Positions 1-6,887 of a stretch of DNA of 37,465 nt are shown one piece after another. The position numbers were made by a program, and so were the translations under genes. Position 1 is the first letter of the stretch. The number at the start of each line of letters is the position of its first letter. Under the pieces are notes generated by a model that was not told where the DNA came from, searched no databases, and saw only the letters and a list, made by a program, of their open reading frames with translations. Where the stretch lies: the NCBI GenBank assembly GCA_964454015.1, contig CAYVQF010000056.1:1-37465 (forward strand), read 5' to 3'. The stretch is from CAYVQF01 sp964454015 (GTDB lineage: Bacteria > Myxococcota_A > Bradymonadia > UBA4248).

Positions 1-1010
1 TGGCAGGAGACCGTACACTGACCGCTGCCGTTGCAGATCTGGCCGGCCGGGCAGGGGCTGCCGCAGGTACCGGCAGCGCCGCAGTAGCGGCGGTCGGTGA
101 GGGGGTTGACGCACTCGGCGGGGGTGCCGCAAGCGCTGAGACCGCTCTGGCAGGAGAGGGTACACTGCCCAGCCCCGTTGCAGATCTGGCCGGCCGGGCA
201 CGGGCTACCACAGGTGCCACTGGCGCTGCAATAGCGGCGGTCGGTGAGGAGGTTGACGCACTCACCGCCGCAGAGGGTGAGGCCGTTTTGGCAGGAGATC
301 TCGCAGACGCCGTTGTTACAGAGCTCGCCGGCGGCGCAGCCGGTGCCACAGGCGGCGGTGCTGCTGCAATAGCGGCGGTCGGTGCGGAGGTTCACGCACT
401 CGCCGCTGCAGAGGGTGAGACCGCTCTGGCAGGAGAGGGTGCACTGGCCGCTGCCGTTACAGATTTGGCCGGCAGGGCAGGGGCTGCCACAGGTGCCGGC
501 GGCGCCGCAGTAGCGGCGATCGGTGAGGGGGTTGACACACTCGGCGGGGGTACCGCAAGCGCTGAGACCGCTCTGGCAGGAGAGGGTACACTGCCCAGCC
601 CCGTTGCAGATCTGGCCGGCCGGGCAGGCCGTGCCGCAGGTGCCGCTGGCGCCGCAGTAGCGTCGGTCGGTGAGGGGGTTGACGCACTCGGCAGGGGTAC
701 CGCAGGCGCTGAGGCCGTTTTGGCAAGAGAGGGTACATTGCCCGTTGCCATTGCAAACGAAGCCATTCGGGCAGCTTTGGCCGCGTTCCGTGCCCGTGCA
801 GGAGGATCCGGCACCACAGTATTCGCGGTCGATGAGGGGATCGACGCACTTGCCGTCGCACTCGACCAGGCCGCTTTGGCAGGAGAGGGCACAAGTGCCG
901 TTGCCATCGCAGACGTGTCCAGGCGGGCAGGCTTCACCGCCATTGGTACCGGTGCAATCGCCAGCGGCACCGCAATAGAAGGGGTCGACTTTGGGATCGA
1001 TGCATTTGCC
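1..1010 (-). repeat. Tandem coding repeats of 138-162 bp in the cysteine-rich gene
   Basis: A recurring core (cggtcggtga or a close variant) appears on the plus strand at about 91, 238, 376, 517, 664 and 826, giving periods of 147, 138, 141, 147 and 162 bp. All are multiples of three, so each unit adds 46-54 residues in frame. The units at 1-240 and 420-720 are almost identical at DNA level, while those beyond about 770 have diverged. This suggests recent duplication or gene conversion in the distal part of the gene. It is a coding repeat, not a CRISPR: there are no unique spacers between short identical repeats. Confidence 0.8.
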
Positions 1011-2102
1011 GTCGCAGGGGATGAGTCCTTGCTGGCAGGTGATGGCGCAGTGGCCCGTGCCATCGCAGACGAAGCCCGTCGGGCATGGGTCGTCGCAGGC
1101 GCCACAGTGGGCGACGTCGCTGTCGAGGCGCACCTCGCAGCCATCGCTGGGGTCGCCGTTACAATCGGCGAAGCCAGGGGCACAGACACAGTCGCCGTTG
1201 AGACAGTACTGGGCCTCGGCGCAAGTGTGGCCACATCGTCCGCAGTGGTTGTTATCGAGCTCGGTGTAGGTGCAAGCGTCGACATCTTCCCCGTCGGGGC
1301 CGATGGAGAAGGTGCAGCAACTCTGGAAGTCGCCGCACTGGGTTCCGCCGCAGTCACAGATAGGATCGCCTTCGTCGACACAACGGGCGGGATTGCCGCA
1401 GCAAACCTTGCCACTGCCGCAGGCCTCAGCCCCGCCGCAGCGGCACTGTCCGTCCACGCAGAGCTCGCCGCGGCCACAGACCACGCCACAGGCACCGCAG
1501 TGCCTGATGTCGTTGTTGAGTCGGCGGCAGCCGGCGGAGTCGGGGCAGCAGGCCTGGGCAGCGGTGCAGATCTGGACGGTCCCGAGTGTACCTTCACAAG
1601 CGCAGACACCGCCGATGCACTGCTCATTGGTGCGGCAGCTCTGGCCACAGGCACCACAGTTCGTGGTGTCGCTCTGGAGGCTGACGCAGTTGGGTGCGCC
1701 GGCCACCAGGCAGCATGCTTCATTTTGCCCGCAGGATCGGTTGCCACAGGTGCAGGTTCCATCGACACACGACTCGTCGCGGGCGCAAGCGTTCCCGCAA
1801 GTGCCACAGTTCTGATCGTCCTGCTGCACGTTCATACAGGTGCCGCCACAGCAGAGCTGTTCGCTTTGGCAGAAGGCATCGGCGCAGGGCGAACCGAGCT
1901 CCGTGAGGTCTTGGCCATCACCAATATCGAGGAGGGAGAGATCCCCGGGATAGCAGAATCCTTGGACGCATTGCAGGCCTTGCGGACAAGTGCCATCTCC
2001 ACTGCAGGGTGTTTTTTCGAGCATGGAGGTGTCGAAGACACAGCCCGTGAGGGTTAGCGCGAGAGAGAGGGAGAAGGCGATCGCAAGGGAGCCATACCGC
2101 AT
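1..2102 (-). CDS. Cysteine-rich repeat lipoprotein (partial, 3' end beyond left edge)
   Basis: Reading the minus strand from ATG 2102-2100 gives 700 uninterrupted codons to the window edge, so the C-terminus is missing. An AAGGAG ribosome-binding site sits 9 nt before the ATG. The N-terminus is a lipoprotein signal peptide with lipobox LTGC at about residue 21, so the protein is probably anchored in the outer membrane. Residues of roughly 75-300 hold Stig1-like units of the type NCGTCGNAC followed by a CxDGxCxC pattern. From about residue 350 there are at least seven tandem units of 46-54 residues, each with an SCQ(S/N)GL core, a CVNPLTDRRYCG segment and a CPAGQICNG segment. Such disulfide-rich repeat lipoproteins are common in myxobacteria, and their function is mostly unknown. 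Adhesion or surface protection is a guess. The opposite strand is also open over much of this gene, which is a composition shadow. Confidence 0.85.
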   Translation of the reverse strand, partial: MRYGSLAIAFSLSLALTLTGCVFDTSMLEKTPCSGDGTCPQGLQCVQGFCYPGDLSLLDIGDGQDLTELGSPCADAFCQSEQLCCGGTCMNVQQDDQNCGTCGNACARDESCVDGTCTCGNRSCGQNEACCLVAGAPNCVSLQSDTTNCGACGQSCRTNEQCIGGVCACEGTLGTVQICTAAQACCPDSAGCRRLNNDIRHCGACGVVCGRGELCVDGQCRCGGAEACGSGKVCCGNPARCVDEGDPICDCGGTQCGDFQSCCTFSIGPDGEDVDACTYTELDNNHCGRCGHTCAEAQYCLNGDCVCAPGFADCNGDPSDGCEVRLDSDVAHCGACDDPCPTGFVCDGTGHCAITCQQGLIPCDGKCIDPKVDPFYCGAAGDCTGTNGGEACPPGHVCDGNGTCALSCQSGLVECDGKCVDPLIDREYCGAGSSCTGTERGQSCPNGFVCNGNGQCTLSCQNGLSACGTPAECVNPLTDRRYCGASGTCGTACPAGQICNGAGQCTLSCQSGLSACGTPAECVNPLTDRRYCGAAGTCGSPCPAGQICNGSGQCTLSCQSGLTLCSGECVNLRTDRRYCSSTAACGTGCAAGELCNNGVCEISCQNGLTLCGGECVNLLTDRRYCSASGTCGSPCPAGQICNGAGQCTLSCQSGLSACGTPAECVNPLTDRRYCGAAGTCGSPCPAGQICNGSGQCTVSC

Positions 2103-2308
2103 CGCTTGGTACTCCTTGTGGCATGAGGAGAGCATCGGGCTGAGCAGGAGGCACCCCCTTGCTGTCAACCCTCATGGTTCAGGCCATAGCAGTTTTCCCA
2201 AGAAATTCCTAGTGGCAGCCGCAACATGGCTCAACGCCTGGCCTCTGGGCTGAGGCGGCGCGCGGTTGGGGGAGGCTCAGTGGCGCTCCCCGACGGCGCC
2301 TTTCGAGC

Positions 2309-2327
2309 GCCCCCTTGGTGAGGGGGC
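2309..2327 (-). terminator. GC-rich hairpin just downstream of the COG2403 gene
   Basis: A perfect 7-bp stem (GCCCCCT at 2309-2315 with AGGGGGC at 2321-2327) and a 5-nt loop lies 9 nt past the stop codon of the gene ending at 2336. No T tract follows on the minus strand, so it is not a classical intrinsic terminator. It may be a 3'-stabilising stem or a weak terminator. Confidence 0.45.
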
Positions 2328-2335
2328 CAGGTCGT

Positions 2336-3649
2336 TCAGCAGAGCCCTTTGAGGGCTTCTTCAATGAAGCCCGGCTCGAGTTCCTCGAGTTCGTAGCTGA
2401 CTTCAGCGAGGGGCTTGTTGACCTTGAGGACTCGGGAGAGCTTGATGGGGGTGCCTTCGACGACGACGTCACAGGGGGTGGCGTTGATGGTGGCCTCGAG
2501 CTCCTGGATCTGCTGCTCGGAGTAGCCCATGGCGGGCAAGATCCCAGATGCGTTGGGGAATTTCTTATAGGTCTCGATGATGGAGCCTACGGCGAAGGGG
2601 CGAGCGTCGACGATTTCCGCCGCCGCAGCGTCCTTGGCAGCGATCCACCCCGCCCCATAGGTCATGCCCCCGTGGGTGGTGGTGGGTCCGTCCTCGACGA
2701 CGAGGGCGCGTTTGCCGCGGATGAGCTCAGGCTTGTCGACGGAGATTTTGGAGTCGCATTTGACGATGCGCGCCTTGGGGTTGTGGAGCTTACAGGCCTC
2801 GACCACACGATCGACGTTGTGGGGGTCTGCCGAGCGAATTTTGTTGATGATGAGGAGGTCGGCCATGAGGAGGTTGGTCAGGCCGGGGTAGTAGGCCGAC
2901 TCGTGTCCTGGGCGGTGGGGATCGAGGAGGGTGATGTGGAGGTTGGGTTTGTAGAAAGGCGTGTCGTTGTTGCCGCCATCCCAGAGGATGACGTCGGCTT
3001 CTTTTTCAGCCTCGCGGAGGATCATCTCGTAGTCGACCCCAGCGTAAACGATGTTGCCGTCATCGATGTGGGGCTCGTACTCCTCCCTTTCCTCGATGGT
3101 GCAGTTGTGGCTGTCGAGGTCCTCGTAGGTGGCGAAACGTTGGCAGACCTGGGCGCGAAGATCCCCGTAAGGCATGGGGTGGCGGACGGCGACGACCCGC
3201 TTGCCCATTTTCTGAAGCATGCGCGAGATGTAGCGCGAGGTCTGTGACTTGCCAACGCCGGTGCGGATGGCCGTGACGGCGACCACGGGTTTGGTCGACT
3301 GGAGCATGGTGCGGTGGGCATCGGCCAAGACGAAGTGGGCGCCCCAGGCGTTGACCTTGGCGGCGCGGTCCATGACGTAGTTGTGGTGGACGTCGGAGTA
3401 GGAGAAGACCACGTCTTGGACTTGGTGGCGCGCGATGAGAGCGGCGAGGTCCTCTTCGGGGAAGATGGCGATGCCTTCGGGATAGAGGGGTCCAGCTAGC
3501 TCAGGCGCATAGACTCTCCCGTCGATGTCAGGGATTTGGGTGGCGGTGAAAGCGACGACCTCACTGTCGGGATCATTGCGATAGAGGCAATTGAAGTTGT
3601 GAAAATCGCGGCCAGCCGCACCCATGATGATCGTTTTACGCCTTGCCAT
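2336..3649 (-). CDS. Cyclic 2,3-diphosphoglycerate synthetase-type P-loop protein (COG2403 family)
   Basis: The 437-residue product matches the COG2403 family along its whole length. The archaeal member, about 460 residues long, makes cyclic 2,3-diphosphoglycerate from 2,3-diphosphoglycerate and ATP. Visible landmarks are the N-terminal Rossmann-like start IIMGAAGRDFHNFN, a P-loop-like GVGKSQTSR at about residue 131, and the family-typical segments VRHPMPYGDL, WDGGNNDTPF and LLIINKIRSAD. The ATG at 3649 has a strong AAGGAGG site 6-7 nt upstream. It stands alone: a 154-bp gap separates it from the upstream operon, and a hairpin follows its stop. Family membership is clear. The product in a bacterium of this type is not, because bacterial members have also been called predicted GTPases. 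Confidence 0.82.
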   Translation of the reverse strand: MARRKTIIMGAAGRDFHNFNCLYRNDPDSEVVAFTATQIPDIDGRVYAPELAGPLYPEGIAIFPEEDLAALIARHQVQDVVFSYSDVHHNYVMDRAAKVNAWGAHFVLADAHRTMLQSTKPVVAVTAIRTGVGKSQTSRYISRMLQKMGKRVVAVRHPMPYGDLRAQVCQRFATYEDLDSHNCTIEEREEYEPHIDDGNIVYAGVDYEMILREAEKEADVILWDGGNNDTPFYKPNLHITLLDPHRPGHESAYYPGLTNLLMADLLIINKIRSADPHNVDRVVEACKLHNPKARIVKCDSKISVDKPELIRGKRALVVEDGPTTTHGGMTYGAGWIAAKDAAAAEIVDARPFAVGSIIETYKKFPNASGILPAMGYSEQQIQELEATINATPCDVVVEGTPIKLSRVLKVNKPLAEVSYELEELEPGFIEEALKGLC

Positions 3650-3755
3650 TGAGGACCTCCTTCACTTGAGCTGCCACGGCGGCAAACCGAACAGCAGCGG
3701 GTCAGTTTGGGACTCTATTCCTACATGATTCGGCGAAGCAGGGCCAGCGTCGCGG

Positions 3756-3770
3756 ATATGGCGTCCATAT
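3756..3770. promoter_or_regulatory. Small perfect palindrome upstream of the COG2403 gene
   Basis: ATATGG at 3756-3761, a CGT spacer, and CCATAT at 3765-3770 form a perfect inverted repeat in the 154-bp gap between the DUF3343 stop and the COG2403 start. It lies 107 nt upstream of that ATG. It could be an operator or a short stem, but no convincing promoter hexamers were found beside it. Confidence 0.25.
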
Positions 3771-3803
3771 TGGGCGAAGAAGCGAACGCCTCTTGGCGCT
3801 CTT

Positions 3804-4043
3804 TCACAGCGGCCGGAAGTCCAGGTTGGCGTCGTAGAAGGCACGCCATGGGCCAGCCCCAAGGGCAGCAGCGGCAGCGCTGAGGTCGTCCAAACGGAGA
3901 CACAGCACCATCCCGCAGGACGAGGAGATGGCCCGGGGCGTGGGGACCATGTCGCAGTCGATGGCCTGTTGTTGGAGCCGGAGCTCAGCGGCGACGACGT
4001 CGTGGATGGAGGGGAAGACGAGGTAGGCGTTCACCCGTCGCAT
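3804..4043 (-). CDS. DUF3343 small putative sulfur/selenium-carrier protein
   Basis: This is a 79-residue protein beginning MRRVNAYLVF, read from ATG 4043-4041. The start overlaps the last 13 nt of the cysteine desulfurase gene, so translation is probably coupled. A longer in-frame extension exists inside the desulfurase gene, but it is a low-complexity His/Pro/Arg frame and was rejected. The core PTPRAISSSCG, with Cys43, is the hallmark of DUF3343. These single-domain proteins are encoded next to yedF and desulfurases in many anaerobes. By position and by its lone conserved Cys it may carry a persulfide or selenide between partners. That is inference, since the family has no settled biochemical role. 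Confidence 0.8.
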   Translation of the reverse strand: MRRVNAYLVFPSIHDVVAAELRLQQQAIDCDMVPTPRAISSSCGMVLCLRLDDLSAAAAALGAGPWRAFYDANLDFRPL

Positions 4044-5188
4044 CCTGTCGTGTGGGCCTGGTGCAGAGCGGCGATGAGCGCGTCGATCTCGGCTTCGGTG
4101 GTGGTTGGGGCGACAGAGACGCGCAGGGTGCCGTGGGGGAAAGTCCCCAGAGCGCGGTGGGCGAGTGGGGCGCAGTGCAGGCCCGGGCGGGTGAGGATGT
4201 GGTGTTCGCGGTCGAGGTAGAAGGCCAACTCCGAGGGGGAGAAGCGCGCTGAGGTGAGGGACGCGATGCCGACGCGGTGGGTGGTATCGGTGGGGCCCCA
4301 CCAGTGGACCGTTGGCAGCGTTTGCAGTCCGCGGCGCAGTTGTTCGATACGGGCCCGGACCCAGTCGAGGTGGGCCGCACGCCTGGGGGGGGTGGCCTCA
4401 GAGAGCGCTGCGGCGAGGCCAAAGATACCGGGCATGTTGGGGGTGCCGCTCTCCATGGCGTCGGGCCAGAGTTCGGGTTGGTGGTCGTGTTCGGAAGCGG
4501 AGCCCGTGCCCCCTTGGATGAGGGGTTGGAGTTGGAGGCTCGGAGCGGCCCAGAGGACGCCGATGCCGGCAGGTCCGCCGATGGCTTTGTGGCCGCTGAG
4601 GGCGACCATGTGGACCCCGAGGGTGGGGACGTCGATTTCGAGGAGGCCGGCGCTTTGTGCGGCGTCGAGGAGGACCGGGATGGGGGCTACGGCGCGGGCG
4701 ATGGCGGCGATGGGTTGGATGGCGCCGCTGACGTTGGAGGCGTGGGTGAGGACGACGAGGCGGGTGGTTGGGGTGCAGGCATTGGCGACGGCGTTGGGTT
4801 CGAGGCGGCCGTCGGGGTTGGGGGCGACGCGGGTGACGGTGAGGGCGCGGCGCTGGGTGAGGGCGTGGAGGGGCCTGAGGACGGCGTTGTGTTCGAGCTG
4901 GGTGCAGACGACGTGGTCCTTGGGGCGGAGGTAGCCCCAGAGGGCGCTGTTGAGGGCGGCGGTGGCGCCGGCGCAGAAGACGATGCGGCGCGGCTCGGTG
5001 ACGTTGAGCCATTGGGCCAGGGTGCAGCGGGTGTGGTAGGTGAGGCGGGCGGCCTGGGCGGCGAGGCGGTGTCCAGAGCGGCCGGGAGCGACGCCGATGT
5101 CGCGCATGCCTTGGGCCATGGCGTCAATGACGGCGGGGGCGGTGGGCCAGGCGGTGGCGGCGTGATCGAGGTAGATGATGGGGGGCAT
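4031..5188 (-). CDS. Class-V aminotransferase / cysteine desulfurase family protein
   Basis: The 385-residue PLP enzyme has the typical N-terminus YLDHAATAWPT, the PLP-contacting LEHNAV (His100) and DAAQSAG (Asp175), the Schiff-base lysine in SGHKAIGGPAG (Lys201), an ESGTPN segment, and the reactive cysteine in RPGLHCAPLAH (Cys339). This set fits the TIGR01977-like branch of cysteine desulfurases rather than housekeeping IscS. The expected reaction is transfer of sulfur (or selenium) from cysteine (or selenocysteine) to an enzyme persulfide, releasing alanine. It starts 12 nt after the yedF stop and overlaps the DUF3343 gene, so the three form one operon. The likely acceptors are the TusA-like domain of YedF and the DUF3343 Cys. 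Family assignment is firm; substrate is not. Confidence 0.88.
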   Translation of the reverse strand: MPPIIYLDHAATAWPTAPAVIDAMAQGMRDIGVAPGRSGHRLAAQAARLTYHTRCTLAQWLNVTEPRRIVFCAGATAALNSALWGYLRPKDHVVCTQLEHNAVLRPLHALTQRRALTVTRVAPNPDGRLEPNAVANACTPTTRLVVLTHASNVSGAIQPIAAIARAVAPIPVLLDAAQSAGLLEIDVPTLGVHMVALSGHKAIGGPAGIGVLWAAPSLQLQPLIQGGTGSASEHDHQPELWPDAMESGTPNMPGIFGLAAALSEATPPRRAAHLDWVRARIEQLRRGLQTLPTVHWWGPTDTTHRVGIASLTSARFSPSELAFYLDREHHILTRPGLHCAPLAHRALGTFPHGTLRVSVAPTTTEAEIDALIAALHQAHTTGCDG

Positions 5189-5200
5189 GGGTGACCGGCG

Positions 5201-5875
5201 TTAGGGGCGGATGACGGCAGGGGCCTCGGCGAGGATGGAGAGGATTTCGAACATGTTGCCCACCTCGCCGACGGCGACTTGGTCGAGGAGGTGGAAGAAG
5301 TCGAGGCAGGTGCCACAGGCGAGGACGCGGACGCCGAGGTCGCGGAGTTCGCGGAGGTCGTCCAGCAGCGGTGCCTCGTGGGTACAGAGGCGAACGGCGC
5401 TGTTGAGGAGGATGAGGGTGTGAGGCAGGGGGTTGAGCTGGGGGAGGGTCTTGATGAAGCTGCGCATGAGGATGCGCCCGAGGGCGTCGTCGCCGGTGCC
5501 GATGGTGTCGGCGGCGAGGTAGATGATGGGGCGCGGTGGCAGCGGGCGGTGCTGGGCGGTCTGGTTTTCGGCTTCGGCGTTGGTCGAGGTGGGCGGCAGC
5601 GGGGCGGGCGCCGGGGGCGGGTCGCGGAAGATCTGGACGACGAGGCGTTCGGGCTCGGGGTGGCTGAGGGTCACAGAGCACCCCTGCCCTCGGGCCATGC
5701 GGGCGACATTGTTCGCGGCGGTCTCGTTGTCGACGGTGACGGTGAAGGCCTCGGCGCGGGTGTTTTTGAGGGCCGCGAGGGTCATGAGCACCGGCTGGGG
5801 GCAGGCTTTGGCCCGGGCATCGATGCTGACTTCGAGGTCTGAATCATTCACAGTGTGTTGTGGGTCGTGGGACAT
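5201..5875 (-). CDS. yedF: Sulfurtransferase-like selenium-metabolism protein YedF
   Basis: The product has 224 residues from ATG 5875-5873 (MSHDPQHTV). Residues 14-85 form a TusA-like domain with the CPxP motif ACPQPVL (Cys25). A Pro-rich linker at about 87-115 leads to a DsrE-like domain at about 116-224 that ends with LACGTCLDFF (Cys187, Cys190), the pattern of TIGR03527 YedF proteins. An upstream in-frame extension to 6118 would run into the divergent promoter region and was rejected. It is the first gene of the yedF-desulfurase-DUF3343 operon. Known YedF genes cluster with selD and selenium-dependent enzymes, but no selD lies in this window. A role as a persulfide or selenide relay is inferred from family and context. 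Confidence 0.85.
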   Translation of the reverse strand: MSHDPQHTVNDSDLEVSIDARAKACPQPVLMTLAALKNTRAEAFTVTVDNETAANNVARMARGQGCSVTLSHPEPERLVVQIFRDPPPAPAPLPPTSTNAEAENQTAQHRPLPPRPIIYLAADTIGTGDDALGRILMRSFIKTLPQLNPLPHTLILLNSAVRLCTHEAPLLDDLRELRDLGVRVLACGTCLDFFHLLDQVAVGEVGNMFEILSILAEAPAVIRP

Positions 5876-6086
5876 GGTGACAGAGCCCTTGGGAGGAGGC
5901 CGCTGCGCCGGCGTGGCAGCCCCAGTGGTCGCCGCAAGGCGCAGGCAAAGGCGTTGAGGCTGCCTGCGTTGGCGCACAGCAGCAGAGATGTGCGTCAAGG
6001 TGCGGAATGGTTTAAGATACGCGCCAGGCATGCTGCGCCCGCGCAGCTTAGTCGAGTGCCCCGGGCACAACAAGGCACAGGTGATC

Positions 6087-6887
6087 ATGCGCGTACTTGC
6101 AAAGGGTTTCCGTCCCAATTTCGTCTTTTACTGGCTCATGGCGGCTGCCATTGGTTCAAGCCTCTGGGTCGCGGCGCCTGCTCAGGCCGCCGACCCGGAC
6201 ACGGCCGCTCCTCCCCTGGCCCTAGGCCGGGCGGCGGCCCCGGACTCGCCCTTGACCATCGCGCTCGACCTGCGGCTGGGCCTGAACCGCTCCATCCTGA
6301 CCGCCCCTGACGATCCCGTGGGCGCGCCGCAGTTCATGAGCGGTACGGCCTTCAACGGCTTTGGCTTCGCCGCCGAGGGCGGGGCGCGGGTCGGCTTTTG
6401 GCGCTACCTGGCCTTGCGGCTGAGTTTGGCCCTGAGCTACGATCGCGCGACAGGCCACGAGGACGCAGGCGCGTGGCGCCGTGACTTGAGCATGGAGGTG
6501 CTGCGCTTGCGGGTGCCCATCGTGGTGAGCGGTGGCTATCACCACGAGGCCTTCCGGGTCGAAGCGGGCCTAGGACCGGAGATCGCCATCCCCGTGTGGG
6601 TCGGGGCGTCGCTCGAAGAGCGCAATCTGGGGGAGGAGCCGCCCTTCCCCTTGGGGGTCAAGACGCGCATGGCCCTGGGCCTGGCCCTGGCCGTGGATGG
6701 CGCGGTGCGGGTGACCGACTTGGTGTGGATACCGCTGGGGGTGCGGGTGAGCTACTTCCCCCGGGTCGGCACCACGAGCCCGAGTCGTTTCGACGCTTTC
6801 GAGTCCATGGCGGTCCCGGGCCGGCTGTGGGTGGATTACGACTGGACGGTGGTCATCACCAGCGGCGTGTCTTTCGAGGTGTTGTGA
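6087..6887 (+). CDS. Secreted protein, probable small outer-membrane beta-barrel
   Basis: The preferred start is ATG 6087, giving 266 residues. An AAGG lies about 12 nt upstream, and this start opens directly into a signal peptide with a hydrophobic core FVFYWLMAAAIG and an AQA-type cleavage site near residue 34. The frame is open back to 5988, but the extra 33 residues look unlike a leader. The mature part alternates polar and hydrophobic residues with many Gly and aromatic residues, for example FGFAAEGGARVGFW and VTDLVWIPLGVRVSYF, which suits an 8- to 10-strand barrel. No family was recognised. Its stop overlaps the GTG of the M14 peptidase gene (GTGA), so the two are translationally coupled. 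Confidence 0.7.
   Translation: MRVLAKGFRPNFVFYWLMAAAIGSSLWVAAPAQAADPDTAAPPLALGRAAAPDSPLTIALDLRLGLNRSILTAPDDPVGAPQFMSGTAFNGFGFAAEGGARVGFWRYLALRLSLALSYDRATGHEDAGAWRRDLSMEVLRLRVPIVVSGGYHHEAFRVEAGLGPEIAIPVWVGASLEERNLGEEPPFPLGVKTRMALGLALAVDGAVRVTDLVWIPLGVRVSYFPRVGTTSPSRFDAFESMAVPGRLWVDYDWTVVITSGVSFEVL

Noticed and set aside
288..2057. Long open frame (589 codons) on the plus strand opposite the cysteine-rich gene, plus another long open frame at 392-1807 on the minus strand.
   Set aside because: Both have Ala/Gly/Ser/Pro-biased, low-complexity translations without start signals. The frame read from 2102 has a signal peptide, a ribosome site and regular cysteine repeats.
2163..2168. Perfect TTGACA on the minus strand upstream of the cysteine-rich lipoprotein gene.
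   Set aside because: No acceptable -10 hexamer lies 16-18 bp downstream, so I do not call a promoter.
6596..6883. Upstream extension of the M14 peptidase frame.
   Set aside because: It overlaps the end of the preceding gene in another frame. The GTG at 6884 leads straight into a signal peptide.
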